A DNA stretch of 64,000 nucleotides. Origin: Lachnospiraceae bacterium UBA935. Lineage in GTDB: Bacteria > Bacillota > Clostridia > Lachnospirales > Lachnospiraceae. How positions within the stretch are numbered: position 1 is the first letter of the stretch; each line of letters begins with the position of its first letter. A model generated the notes under the pieces. That model was not told where the DNA came from and did not search any database. It saw nothing but the letters and a program-made list of their open reading frames with translations. The stretch is from assembly GCA_002293525.1 (NCBI GenBank), contig DBDJ01000021.1, positions 1-64,000 of the forward strand. The letters are read 5' to 3'. The translations under genes and the position numbers were made by a program. Shown in pieces: positions 1-9,300 of the stretch.

Positions 1-51
1 GATTATGTTATTCGTAGCTTACCATGTTTTCTAACCAAAATCAATATTGAA

Positions 52-2052
52 TCAATATTTAAACCGCATTTCCTTCTCTACGGACAATGAAAACTTTCTT
101 GACTTTACTTCAATCGCCAGTTCTTCTTGCTCATGGAATCTGCCAAACAGGATGCCTGGCCGCAGGCAGTACCGGCTGGTGCAGGCCCTGTCCATGACGT
201 GTTCCGGTATCACCAGTAAAAACCCTTCTTTTTTCCTGATGATGCCAAAACCCAGGAAACAGTCGCCGCCTTCACTGTCTTCTCCATAAATACCGACATA
301 GCGGAACAAAAAGAACCAAGCAGCGGCAAATGCTGTCATGAAAATCAATCCACCAAGAGCAATCATAAAGGCTTTTGCCACAGGAGATGAAAACCACGAC
401 GGTTCCTCAACCGTCAGCACATCGGTTTCAATATCGTCCCCTTCCGACTCAAGTTCCGACACACCCACTTCACCGCTGTCTTCTGCCAACATCTGCTCTC
501 CAGTGACATCCGGTGCTACACTCGGACGCAATTCTGACCGGTCCGGCAGATAAAATCCATTGCCGCCGGGATAAGCCGATGAATTTTTTCCGGTCGAGGG
601 GTAAGGTTCCGCGATGTTCCCGGACTCCCACCCGGAATCTCCTGTTCGGCTTCCGGTTCTGCTGCTTCCACTGCTTCCGCCGCTTCCACTGCTTCCGCTT
701 CCATTGCTACCTGTTGTTCCACTGGCATTGCTGTTTCCGCTTCCATTGCTACCTGTTGTTCCACTGGCATTGCTGTTTCCGCTTCCGCTATCATTACCGC
801 TGCTGCCATTGCTATTGTTGCCGTTTCCGGTATTACTGCCGTTGACGTTGTTACTACCGTAGCTGCTTCCGCCGCTTCCGTTGTTGCTTCCGTTGTTATT
901 TCCGCTGTTATTTCCGCTGCTTCCGCTGCTTCCGCTGTTGCTTCCGTTGTTATTTCCGCTGCTTCCGCCACTCCCGCTGTTGCTTTCGTTGTTATTTCCG
1001 CTGCTTCCGCCGCCCTCGCTGCTATATATGTTATCCACACGGATAGAAGCCTTCAGGCTGTCTTTCCTGATGTCTTGATTCTTCAGCTGTAAGGTTACGG
1101 TATAGTTGCCGTTTTTTCTTACCGTCATGCGGCTGCCGGTACCGAGCGAAGTGCCGGATGATTCCTCATGCCATCGAAAAGGACTGCTATTGGCTTCCAG
1201 CGTTCCCGCTGAGGTACTGTCCCAAAAAGAAGCTTCAAGAAGCACGGTTTCTGCCCTTCCTTCAGTGAGATTGGTGATTTTTACCCCTCCCAATGGCGCG
1301 GAACTATCTATTCCGCACAAAAGACCGTATCCGTCAATGTTTTGCCCGGTTTTACCACAGCTTAAATCATATCCGTCAATATCGGTACCGCCTCTTTTCA
1401 TGCAGCCGGTAGTATAGCTGACAACTGTTGATTCGCTCATGCCGCATCCCAATTCATATCCGGTCACTTCATTTCCCCGTGTACAGTTCAGCGTGGAATA
1501 ATCATGTTGTTTGGTTTTATAGCTTTTGCAGGAATTGCAGGCATTGGCCGTGATTTTCACTTGTCCTTGGCCACAGGAAGAATGCTTCACCGTGATATTC
1601 CATTTACCGTGGACCGTTTCCCCATGATGGTAACAATATTCATACCATGTCGAAATACAGTCGTTAAACTTGACCAAAGAGATGTCGCAGGCGGACTGTT
1701 TATTACATTCAGCGTTATGTTCATGATATTTTTTTACATAACACCCGCCTTCGCTGTTGCTGTTTCCTTGATGAACGTGGTAGACCGGTACGGTATAGCA
1801 GCCGCCCGGCTCCGTTTCCTTGCCGATATGCTGATGATAAATAACGTTTTGATAACATTCACCGCCGGAATTTGCATCACCTGTGTGAACATGGTATAAC
1901 GGCTGGCGGTAACAGCCGTCCCCGGTATCCGGCGAACCCGAATGCTGATGATAAATATAAGAAACACTTTCATTCTGTGCCACTGTCCTTAGGTTCATTT
2001 GCGGCATAAGCAACAGGGTTGCGATGCCCCATATCAGTATTTTCTTTTTCAT
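52..2052 (-). CDS. Exported His/Cys-repeat protein with C-terminal membrane anchor
   Basis: I do not recognise a named family. The ATG follows AAAGGAG. A signal peptide (about residues 1-25) is followed by four short units (about 30-105) of the pattern YHxHxG...GGCY, each pairing two histidines with one cysteine. A very Cys-rich stretch continues to about residue 250, then comes a roughly 100-residue segment of possible beta-sandwich type. A Ser/Gly/Asn low-complexity linker covers about 350-480, a hydrophobic segment about 557-583, and a basic tail of about 83 residues follows. This layout suggests a surface protein on a flexible stalk held in the membrane. The HxH plus Cys units could bind metal, or be disulfide-linked repeats; that is inference. 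The divergent upstream region is shared with the gene starting at 2467. Confidence 0.75.
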   Translation of the reverse strand: MKKKILIWGIATLLLMPQMNLRTVAQNESVSYIYHQHSGSPDTGDGCYRQPLYHVHTGDANSGGECYQNVIYHQHIGKETEPGGCYTVPVYHVHQGNSNSEGGCYVKKYHEHNAECNKQSACDISLVKFNDCISTWYEYCYHHGETVHGKWNITVKHSSCGQGQVKITANACNSCKSYKTKQHDYSTLNCTRGNEVTGYELGCGMSESTVVSYTTGCMKRGGTDIDGYDLSCGKTGQNIDGYGLLCGIDSSAPLGGVKITNLTEGRAETVLLEASFWDSTSAGTLEANSSPFRWHEESSGTSLGTGSRMTVRKNGNYTVTLQLKNQDIRKDSLKASIRVDNIYSSEGGGSSGNNNESNSGSGGSSGNNNGSNSGSSGSSGNNSGNNNGSNNGSGGSSYGSNNVNGSNTGNGNNSNGSSGNDSGSGNSNASGTTGSNGSGNSNASGTTGSNGSGSSGSGGSSGSSRTGSRTGDSGWESGNIAEPYPSTGKNSSAYPGGNGFYLPDRSELRPSVAPDVTGEQMLAEDSGEVGVSELESEGDDIETDVLTVEEPSWFSSPVAKAFMIALGGLIFMTAFAAAWFFLFRYVGIYGEDSEGGDCFLGFGIIRKKEGFLLVIPEHVMDRACTSRYCLRPGILFGRFHEQEELAIEVKSRKFSLSVEKEMRFKY
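701..784. repeat. Two tandem 42-bp copies in the Ser/Gly linker
   Basis: Two adjacent 42-bp units (701-742 and 743-784) encode a 14-residue Gly/Ser/Asn/Thr unit twice in the linker of the 52-2052 protein. The repeat is in frame, so copy-number change would only alter stalk length. Confidence 0.8.
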
Positions 2053-2466
2053 TCTGGCTCCTTTCCAAAAGAATCAAATCTATTGAACACAAAAAACACA
2101 ATAAAAAAGCTGTCAGAAATCAAGCAGTAGCATTTCCACAGCCAGATAACCGGTACATCGACCAGCCATCACATAATTCAACGCAATCATTTCACTAATT
2201 CATCTTACAAGGCATCAGTAAGTGTTTTTGAATATACCATATTTCCTTAATTTTGTAAAGTCCTGATTATAAATTCACAAATTTACAATATTTATTGTAT
2301 AGTCAGGTTACTGTTCACAGCCGCCAAAATGTATTAAACCACTGTCACAACATCACTATTTTGCTTGCATGACCCAGTAACTACCGTTTATAATATTACT
2401 ACCAAGAAATACTGCTTTAATCAGCATTTCCCTAGAACAGAAAACAGCTTATGAAGACGGTGAATT
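2053..2466. promoter_or_regulatory. Divergent intergenic region with two nested inverted repeats
   Basis: This A+T-rich 414-bp spacer separates two divergent genes. It holds TTGTAAA...TTTACAA (2253-2288) and, overlapping it, a near-perfect palindrome TACAATA-tt-TATTGTA (2284-2299). Either could be an operator or a small transcript hairpin. A GTTACTGTTC motif follows at about 2307, and an ATCAGCATTTCCCTAG half-repeat at about 2421; both recur elsewhere in the window. I could not fix a clear -35/-10 pair. Confidence 0.45.
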
Positions 2467-3486
2467 ATGAAAAGCAAAACCGGACACCTAATAATAGTTC
2501 TGACGATCATCCTTTTGGGAATCCTGGCAGTTTCTGCCGTCCGAATAGCTTTTTTCACATCGCCGGAATATCTCCTTGCTTCCACGCCTGTCAACTATGA
2601 CTGGGATCCTTCGGCTGCCGCGCTGGCTAATCCTTATGACTATCTGAAGGTTCCTACCTATATCACGAAAATAGGTTCTGAATATTTTATCGTGGACTGC
2701 TACCACAATCAAATCATCTACCACGATAATCTGGATGACCCCCTCAGTTCCTGGTCCGTCATGACTTCCGATCTGACGATGGGGCACACGGTTGCCGGCG
2801 ACGGCCAAGTCTACTTAACCGACGACACCGAAAATAACCGCATCCTGATCTTGGAAAGACAGGTCAATGACGACGGGCTGCCGGTCTTTATCCCTGTCCA
2901 GGAATTTACCGACATCGGTAACCGTCCTCATTACATTATTTATGACGAAGCCTCCGGTATTTTTTATGCCTGGAGCTCCCTTACCGGCGAAATGTATCTG
3001 TTCCGCCGGGAACCGGACAGCACCGCTGTCTATTTAAGCGAGATCCGGGACATTCCCGCATTGAAAGGCGTCTATGTCCGCTCATTTACCATCATCGGCA
3101 ACGAAATCACCTTTGTATCCGGCAACTCCGCAGTTATGAAAGCTGACCTGGAAACCTTCCGTATTCTGGCGGAATATCCCGTTCCCGACCACCTGGCCGG
3201 GATGGTGCAGATCACCAAAATTGAAGATTATTACTACATAACCGTTTCCACCGATGCCGCCGGCAATCAGGATTATGCAACCCTGATCCGTACAACCGAC
3301 CTGTCTTCCCTTGCGGAAGGCAGATATGAAGATGTCTACTCTTATTTCATCGGTGGCGGCACCCCCTATTACATTACGCAGATGGAAGACCGCTATTATC
3401 TGACCGAACATCGCCTGCCCGGGCACTCAGTATGGAGTTTTCGCATAGAAGACAATTTAATAACGGATGTTATGGCTATTTATTGA
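2467..3486 (+). CDS. Membrane-anchored or secreted beta-propeller-like protein
   Basis: Not assigned to a named family. One N-terminal hydrophobic segment (about residues 7-27) acts as signal peptide or anchor. The remaining 310 residues are exported and show spaced beta-rich units (for example FIVDCYHNQIIYHD, TVAGDGQVYLTDD and later YYLTEHR) that resemble NHL or YVTN-type propeller blades. No enzyme motif is visible. A sensory or binding role next to the two-component system at 3743-5882 is possible but is only inferred from position. The SD sequence is weak. Confidence 0.6.
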   Translation: MKSKTGHLIIVLTIILLGILAVSAVRIAFFTSPEYLLASTPVNYDWDPSAAALANPYDYLKVPTYITKIGSEYFIVDCYHNQIIYHDNLDDPLSSWSVMTSDLTMGHTVAGDGQVYLTDDTENNRILILERQVNDDGLPVFIPVQEFTDIGNRPHYIIYDEASGIFYAWSSLTGEMYLFRREPDSTAVYLSEIRDIPALKGVYVRSFTIIGNEITFVSGNSAVMKADLETFRILAEYPVPDHLAGMVQITKIEDYYYITVSTDAAGNQDYATLIRTTDLSSLAEGRYEDVYSYFIGGGTPYYITQMEDRYYLTEHRLPGHSVWSFRIEDNLITDVMAIY

Positions 3487-3742
3487 CGATGGCTATCAAG
3501 GATGGATGCGAAGCTTACACCAGCGCCAAATCGCACGTTTTTACGATTTATAGTTGTGTTCTTTACAACTTGTGCATAACGTTCGCAGAACGTTGTTACT
3601 GTGGCGCAGTGGTTTGATGCACTTCGGCTAGGGTCTGAACAGCAACGATTTTCCTTAAGAATAATTAAGAAATACGATGATTATGGCTTCCTGCCCCGAA
3701 TCATGCTACTATAAAGGTATCTTATGACACGAGGAATTTACC
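3487..3742 (+). promoter_or_regulatory. Intergenic region upstream of the two-component system
   Basis: 256 bp. It contains a hairpin-forming repeat (CGTTG..CTGT / ACAGCAACG, about 3590-3646) related to a copy at 9530-9572. A possible -10 hexamer (TATAAA, about 3712) and a GAGG ribosome site about nine bases before the ATG at 3743 suggest the response regulator has its own promoter. Confidence 0.4.
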
Positions 3743-4438
3743 ATGAGCGAGAAACAAACTATCCTGATTGCCGATGACGATGACGAAATCCGCGAGGTCA
3801 TCCGCATCCTGCTCGGCAATGAAGGCTATCAGGTCTTGGAAGCTGTCAACGGCAAGGAAGCCATCGACAAGATGACACCCGATGTCTCCCTGATTATCCT
3901 GGATGTAATGATGCCGGTGTTTTCTGGAATCGATGCCTGCCTTGAGCTCCGCAAAAAATACATGACCCCCATCCTGTTCCTGACCGCTAAATCCTCCGAT
4001 ACGGACAAGGTTGCCGGATTTTCTGCCGGCGGGGATGACTATTTGATCAAGCCGTTTTCTTATTCCGAGCTGCTTTCCCGTGTAAAAGCCCTGATCCGCA
4101 GGCATGTCACCTACAATGTTTCCGATCAGCCGCCAGCTTCCGTGATCTACTTTCAGGATATCCGGATCGACAAAGAGACCAAGCGCGTCTATAAAAGCGA
4201 GAAAGAAATCATCCTGACCGAGATCGAGTACCAGATATTGCTCCTGCTCGCCGCGAACCGCAAAAAAATATTTTCGGTAAAAAATATCTATGAAAGTGTG
4301 TGGCAAGAGCCTTATTTTGCTTCCTCCAACAACACCGTAAATGTCCATATCCGTAACCTGCGCAAGAAACTGGAGGACAACGACCAGCTCAACCGCTATA
4401 TCCTGAATATCTGGGGAAGGGGGTACCGGATTGATTAA
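3743..4438 (+). CDS. Response regulator, OmpR/VanR family
   Basis: Full length (231 residues) for an OmpR-type regulator. The receiver domain (about 1-125) has the acidic pocket (ADDDDEIRE), the phospho-acceptor Asp in LDVMMP near residue 53 and the conserved Lys in LIKPFSY. The C-terminal winged helix (about 135-231) ends with VNVHIRNLRKKL and WGRGYRID. The phosphorylated dimer should bind DNA in the cytoplasm. The stop overlaps the kinase start by 8 bp, so the pair is translationally coupled. Its target may be the nearby envelope genes, but nothing in the sequence proves this. Confidence 0.93.
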   Translation: MSEKQTILIADDDDEIREVIRILLGNEGYQVLEAVNGKEAIDKMTPDVSLIILDVMMPVFSGIDACLELRKKYMTPILFLTAKSSDTDKVAGFSAGGDDYLIKPFSYSELLSRVKALIRRHVTYNVSDQPPASVIYFQDIRIDKETKRVYKSEKEIILTEIEYQILLLLAANRKKIFSVKNIYESVWQEPYFASSNNTVNVHIRNLRKKLEDNDQLNRYILNIWGRGYRID

Positions 4439-5882
4439 AGCACGATATATTTTCCGGCAGCGGCTGTCGACCCAGCTGTTAATCTCGGTAACCGCCGCCC
4501 TCATTATCGCTTATGTTTCTTTTCCGCTCCTGACCCGCCTGTCCTACCGGATCCTGGAAGCCACCGTCGCCAGCCCGGAAGCGATCCAGCAGGCGGAGGA
4601 ACAATATATATGGCTGCTGCAGGAATACGTCACGGATTACAACATCACCCTGACCAATATATCCGCCGTCAACGACTGGGTAGCCGCGGAACAAAACATC
4701 AAGCTGACCCTTTTTACCAATAACCTGATCTTTGATTCCGATTATGAAAGCCGGATCTATAACGACGCCGACCCCGATAACGGCGAAGAAAACCTGTTGG
4801 CCAACTACAGCCAGTATCTGGATAAGCAGTACATTTCCTCCCTGATCAAAGAATACAACTCCAACTTCTACACGCTTACCTTTGCCGACGGCACCGTTAT
4901 CAATGCCCTGGTACACAGTGAAAGCTATTCCCAGTATTACGTCTGGGCCTACTATGTCTGCTTGATCTTGTCACTGGCTATCTTCCTGGTCATTTCCATG
5001 ATCATGGTACAGATCAAGCTACGTTATATCCATACCCTGTCGGAGGAGCTGAAAATCCTGGAGGGCGGCGACCTCGACTATGAACTTTCCGAACTGGGAC
5101 ATGACGAACTGTTCCAGCTTGCCAAAGGGATCAACCAAATGCGTCTTTCGATACTCGCTAAAAAGCAGGAAGAGGAGAAAACCAAAGAAGCCAATCATAA
5201 GCTGATGACCGCTCTGGCCCACGACCTGCGCACCCCGCTCACTTCCCTGATCGGCTACCTGGAACTGATGCTGCTGAAACGTTATCAGGATGAAAACCAG
5301 CTGAAGCATTTTCTGCTGACTACCAAGCGCAAGGCCTTTCAGATCCGAGAGATGTCGGATAAACTGTTCGAGTATTTCCTGGCTTCCGAAAAAACCGAAG
5401 AAACCTATCACAAAGAAATCATCTCTACCTACAGCCTGATAACCAGCCTGATTGACAACCAGCTTTTTGACTTGGAAAACAGCGGTTTTACGGTAAAGCT
5501 TTATGCCGAGCCGGATTCCTTTACCGGCAACTGCCTGATCGATGCCGAGTTCCTGCAGCGCGTACTGGATAATACCTTGTCCAATATCCGCAAATATGCC
5601 GAGCGGGAAAAACCGCTGGACGTCCTGGCCTTTGAAACCGATACCTTCCTCCACATCGAATTTGTCAATGTCTTGAATCATGCGCTATATTCCGTGGAAA
5701 GCACGGCTCTTGGCCTGCGCACCTGCATCAAGATCATGCAGGAGCATGGCGGCAGCTACCAGGGCTATGAGTCCGAAGATAAATATATCAGCAGGCTGAT
5801 CCTGCCGCTCTATACGATGGATGCCCGCTTGATTGACAAAAAGAGGGCTGAATCCGAAGATATCGTCGGGAACCGGACATAA
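4431..5882 (+). CDS. Membrane sensor histidine kinase, VanS-like
   Basis: The TTG start overlaps the 3' end of the regulator gene. Two membrane helices (about 15-37 and 167-192) flank a 130-residue extracytoplasmic sensor region, followed by a HAMP-like linker. The HisKA motif AHDLRTPLTSLIGYLE carries the phospho-His near residue 264. The ATPase domain has its N box in NTLSNIRKYAE. The glycine boxes are unusual: no classical DxGxG is visible and the G2 region reads VESTALGLRTC. This matches a clostridial VanS-like subfamily as I know it rather than a damaged gene. The gene ends 5 bp from the convergent DUF4956 gene. Confidence 0.92.
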   Translation: MIKARYIFRQRLSTQLLISVTAALIIAYVSFPLLTRLSYRILEATVASPEAIQQAEEQYIWLLQEYVTDYNITLTNISAVNDWVAAEQNIKLTLFTNNLIFDSDYESRIYNDADPDNGEENLLANYSQYLDKQYISSLIKEYNSNFYTLTFADGTVINALVHSESYSQYYVWAYYVCLILSLAIFLVISMIMVQIKLRYIHTLSEELKILEGGDLDYELSELGHDELFQLAKGINQMRLSILAKKQEEEKTKEANHKLMTALAHDLRTPLTSLIGYLELMLLKRYQDENQLKHFLLTTKRKAFQIREMSDKLFEYFLASEKTEETYHKEIISTYSLITSLIDNQLFDLENSGFTVKLYAEPDSFTGNCLIDAEFLQRVLDNTLSNIRKYAEREKPLDVLAFETDTFLHIEFVNVLNHALYSVESTALGLRTCIKIMQEHGGSYQGYESEDKYISRLILPLYTMDARLIDKKRAESEDIVGNRT

Positions 5883-5887
5883 TCGGG

Positions 5888-6562
5888 TTAATAAGTGACT
5901 TCCCCGTCATGCTCCAGCAAAGAAACCGACCTTATCTGCTGTAACTGATCGATGCCGCTGACCAGCTCGTCCGCTTTGTCGGTGCGCACTTCGATGACCA
6001 GATTAAGGTTTCCTTGCGTAAGCGTCCTTGTCTTTACTTTGAAATGGCGGCAGTTTTGTTTTATGATGCCCAGTATTGCTTCGATATTGTCCTTATTTTC
6101 TGTATGCACCACTAAGATCATCGGAGCCTTTACCAAAGGAAAACGGTCAAGGATCAGCATCCCGACCGTAACGATCAGGGAAAGCAGCGCGGCGATTTCA
6201 AACAGGCCGGCACCGCAGATGATGCCGATGCTGATGGACCAGAATAAGAATACCAGATCCATGGGATCCTTGACGGCTGTACGGAACCGGACGATAGATA
6301 AGGCACCCACCATACCGAGCGAAATGACGATACTGAACTGGATCGTCAGGATGATGGCCGCCGTGATGACCGCCAGAGCAGCCAAGGCAATATTAAAGTT
6401 CTTGGAATAGAATGTTCTTCTGGTAACGACGCGGTATACCATGAATAAATAGAGGGCCAGGACGGAGGCCGTGAGCAGTACGATGGCGACCTCCATAAAG
6501 CCAAGTTCGGAATTTGTAAACCCTTCCATAAATGATCTGTTGAAAATATCACTGAAATTCAT
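5888..6562 (-). CDS. DUF4956 family membrane protein
   Basis: The 224-residue protein begins after GGGAGACTGCGC. Membrane helices lie at about 25-48, 58-85 and 100-140, followed by a cytoplasmic alpha/beta domain (about 145-224) containing LVIEVRTD. The motif IVRFRTAVKDPMDL is typical of DUF4956. The family's biochemical role is unknown; it is commonly encoded with VTC-type polyphosphate polymerases and CotH kinases, as here. It is probably the last gene of the operon that starts with the CotH gene at 9300. Confidence 0.88.
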   Translation of the reverse strand: MNFSDIFNRSFMEGFTNSELGFMEVAIVLLTASVLALYLFMVYRVVTRRTFYSKNFNIALAALAVITAAIILTIQFSIVISLGMVGALSIVRFRTAVKDPMDLVFLFWSISIGIICGAGLFEIAALLSLIVTVGMLILDRFPLVKAPMILVVHTENKDNIEAILGIIKQNCRHFKVKTRTLTQGNLNLVIEVRTDKADELVSGIDQLQQIRSVSLLEHDGEVTY

Positions 6563-6658
6563 GCGCAGTCTCCCTTTTTGAGTGATTTTTAGAAATAATT
6601 ATAAGCAAGCAATTATCGCTTAAGCAAAATAAATTATGGCGATATCGCTTACTGGCAG

Positions 6659-7435
6659 TCAATTAAACTTACGGCACAAATAATACTTTGAAAATGATGT
6701 CCTGGTCATATTTTCCAGGTTTAATGCACGGTAAATCACATCCGGCAGAAATTCATCAAACTTAATCTCCAGCAAATGTTCACCGTCCGGCATGACTCCG
6801 CGCATGGCCAGATCCGGGTCGGCAAACGCTTCCGTCCGGGCTGACGAACGGATATCGCGGTCGAGCGTGATCCGGACATTGCCTTCTGCGGCAATAAATG
6901 GCATGCGGTCATATTCGACGATGATGACGGGCTGCAGCAATCTTAACGCTTTTTGTATCAGCATCTGGTTCAGCACTTTTTTTCCTTGCGGCGAAGAACC
7001 GAACCTGCCGGGGGACGGGTCAGAAAAAGGCGAACCTGCCGGGGACGGATCTGAAAAAGACGAACCTGCCGGGGACGGATATCCCCATGACGGGGATACC
7101 AGTTCCTGATATTGCTCTTGCGAGATCAGTGTTTTTTCTTTCGTAGTCTTATCCTTCATTTTCCCCTTGATTTCCAGGCACATATGATCCATGTTGCTGT
7201 CGTAGACCCGGACGCGGTACTTTTTTCTGTTGTCGGTTCCGTTTTCCTTGTCCCAGAAGGCGCTGTTATAATAATCGTCAAAGTACAGGCTGCGGATGGT
7301 ATAAAAGCCGCTCGGCCCCACATGGGGATCTCGCGTAAGGATCGAACCGATCCGTTGCTCCAATTCCGCCATCTGCAGGTGGGAACATACATATTTTAGC
7401 TCATAACGGTACTGTATGTCATTTATATTCCTCAT
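6659..7435 (-). CDS. VTC-domain polyphosphate polymerase family protein
   Basis: The VTC tunnel fold makes polyphosphate from nucleoside triphosphates in eukaryotic Vtc4; bacterial homologues are assigned by homology. The expected basic and acidic strands are present in order: YRYELKYVC, YFDDYYNSAF, KKYRVRVYD, CLEIKGKMKDKTTKEK, IVEYDRMPF, RITLDRDIRS and LLEIKFDEFLPDV. I place the start at 7435, where ATGA overlaps the CotH stop; this gives 258 residues, and a longer frame to 7525 is unlikely. A Ser/Pro/Gly-rich insert built from 10-residue repeats interrupts the domain near residues 115-145, which is odd for the family. Confidence 0.88.
   Translation of the reverse strand: MRNINDIQYRYELKYVCSHLQMAELEQRIGSILTRDPHVGPSGFYTIRSLYFDDYYNSAFWDKENGTDNRKKYRVRVYDSNMDHMCLEIKGKMKDKTTKEKTLISQEQYQELVSPSWGYPSPAGSSFSDPSPAGSPFSDPSPGRFGSSPQGKKVLNQMLIQKALRLLQPVIIVEYDRMPFIAAEGNVRITLDRDIRSSARTEAFADPDLAMRGVMPDGEHLLEIKFDEFLPDVIYRALNLENMTRTSFSKYYLCRKFN
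7000..7080. repeat. Tandem 30-bp repeat inserted in the VTC coding sequence
   Basis: Two and a half copies of a 30/31-bp unit (7000-7030, 7031-7060 and 7061-7080) each contain GAACCTGCCGGGGACGG. One copy has an extra G in the G run, so that copy is read in a different frame, yet the gene stays open. It encodes a flexible Ser/Pro/Gly loop. Confidence 0.75.
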
Positions 7436-9300
7436 GCCCGCCTCCGAGGACTCGTAATGAATGGTTGAAAGTGTTCTACGCCGATCATTAATAATAAACC
7501 AAGCATGATGCCTCCCAGCAGCCAATATCGCTTATAGAGCAGCAGCCATGTTATGACTTGTCTAATCCCGCCGGCTGTATCTTGACTGGCCCCCGAATCT
7601 TGACGGGCTCCCGAATTGGCAGCTTCCGCATCGGCGGTTTCCGTAATGGCTGCTTCATCGCTGGGGGCAAGGCTTTCTGCTGGAACGGGGCGCTCTTCTA
7701 AGGGCGGCAGTGCCGTCAGGCGTTCTTCCTGCCAGAGCTTTACCGCTTCCGGGTTATCTCCCCACCTGCTGTTCAGAAAAAGTGTTTTAACCGCAATATA
7801 GTCAATCAGATAGTCCCAGTTGCCTTTTACCGTATTATCCTCCATTACAAAGGCACTGCGGTCTGTCCCAAACCGGGCTTGATCCATTAAAACAGCGGCA
7901 TCCATCTTTGTTTGCCAGTCTTCTATCCCTTCCGACAAAAGCCATGTGAGAAACGGTTCGGCATAGGTGCGGTATTGTTCTGTTACCTCCTGATAAAACT
8001 CCTCGTTGGCATAAAGCCTGGCATGCCAGCGGCTCAGGTGGTTCATGGACAAATCAAAGCGATCGGCGAATAACTGCGAGGCTCCGGTTACGGTTCCCCT
8101 TCCCATGGTGTTGTCCAAGTCCCAGACCGGGCCGGCATAGAGGACGAAGGAATCGCCAGCCGGACTGAGATACATATATTGGCTGGTATAACCCGCATCC
8201 ATGTCCTGAAAGAACTCCTCCATGACATATCTTTTGGCAAAGGAAGTCTTGTCGATATATTCAAATATATGTTTCTGCGTGTTCGGATTGATATAATCGT
8301 CGGCATTCAAAGCCTGTTCCATCTCGGCCAAAAATAGGCTGACCTGATCCAGTTCTTCCTCATTGACGGGGTTTTCTCCCCGTACAAGGATGGGCTGATT
8401 GTTTGCCAGCAAAATATGCGGTTTCCCCGCCAGTCTCGGAAAATGCTCAAATTCCAGTAAGTATCCGCCTTGGACGTTATTCCGGCTTTTGTCCACCTTC
8501 TCTGCGATCTGATAAAATCCGGCATATTGGCCGTTCAGATAAAGGTCTACGAACTGGGATGCGGTCGTGTTCTCAGCTTCAAGAGCCATTTCCAGCTCAA
8601 AACCGATCCAGTTCCGGATACTGGTGATGTCATAGTAATTGGCTATCAGGACGAATGTTTTGGACTTTTCCATTCCCAGCAGGTCGAGCGGCTGATCCAG
8701 ACGGATTTCAAAGGGTTTCTTGGGAGGCTCCCAGGAAGTATTGCCCCGCCCTTTGATGGTATCCAGCCGGACGGCTGCCGCCAGTTCTCCGCTTTCCGTC
8801 AGGACTTGCATATTGGCGGTTTCCTCGTGATCCTTGCTCTCATAAATATACTGCATGTCTCCGGAAGCGGTGTTTATATGCAAAGATGCGATGTTGCTTG
8901 ACTTCATCACCTTGATTTTGCCGTTCTCCAGCTGCCTGTCCTGTTGATCATAAAATGTCAGGGCGCAATTGTCCTTTTCCCATAATTGCTGCAAATTATC
9001 CCCGGCCCGGTACGGTTCGCCGTCGATCGTAATATAGGCGCAGGGTATGCTCTGAAGCAACAGCTCCGATTCCGGTATTGTGGACGGCAGGAATAAATAC
9101 CAGCTGTCTTCCTCCGCATGATAAAAACAGGAATAACTCAGGCCAAATCCGGTTCCGGTAACAGCAAACTTAAGCTGATCCCAGCGATTCGCCTCTTCCT
9201 GCACTAACTCAGAAGACTCTTCTATTTTTCTTGCTCCGATGATAAATAGCAGAAGCATAACGATACTTAACAATAATATTTTTTTCATTGAGCCAGTCAA
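7432..9300 (-). CDS. cotH: CotH family protein kinase-like protein, membrane anchored
   Basis: CotH proteins are atypical secretory-pathway kinases; Bacillus CotH phosphorylates spore coat proteins. The signature blocks are present: GRGNTSWEPPKKPFEIRLD, SKTFVLIANYYD, YAGFYQIAEKVD and the metal-binding AGPVWDLDNTMGRG. The start may be TTG at 9300 or, more typically, ATG at 9288, which gives MKKILLL and a clean signal segment. A C-terminal hydrophobic helix (about 590-612) with a basic end anchors it, after an Ala/Ser/Asp-rich linker (about 545-580). It is the first gene of a CotH, VTC, DUF4956 operon. In this operon type the role is probably envelope or polyphosphate related, not necessarily spore coat. 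Confidence 0.88.
   Translation of the reverse strand: MTGSMKKILLLSIVMLLLFIIGARKIEESSELVQEEANRWDQLKFAVTGTGFGLSYSCFYHAEEDSWYLFLPSTIPESELLLQSIPCAYITIDGEPYRAGDNLQQLWEKDNCALTFYDQQDRQLENGKIKVMKSSNIASLHINTASGDMQYIYESKDHEETANMQVLTESGELAAAVRLDTIKGRGNTSWEPPKKPFEIRLDQPLDLLGMEKSKTFVLIANYYDITSIRNWIGFELEMALEAENTTASQFVDLYLNGQYAGFYQIAEKVDKSRNNVQGGYLLEFEHFPRLAGKPHILLANNQPILVRGENPVNEEELDQVSLFLAEMEQALNADDYINPNTQKHIFEYIDKTSFAKRYVMEEFFQDMDAGYTSQYMYLSPAGDSFVLYAGPVWDLDNTMGRGTVTGASQLFADRFDLSMNHLSRWHARLYANEEFYQEVTEQYRTYAEPFLTWLLSEGIEDWQTKMDAAVLMDQARFGTDRSAFVMEDNTVKGNWDYLIDYIAVKTLFLNSRWGDNPEAVKLWQEERLTALPPLEERPVPAESLAPSDEAAITETADAEAANSGARQDSGASQDTAGGIRQVITWLLLYKRYWLLGGIMLGLLLMIGVEHFQPFITSPRRRA

Noticed and set aside
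514..1040. Several long frames opposite or offset to the Ser/Gly linker of the first gene
   Set aside because: They arise from the short-period codon repeats of the linker and show only low-complexity Ala/Glu/Thr or Leu/Pro sequence.
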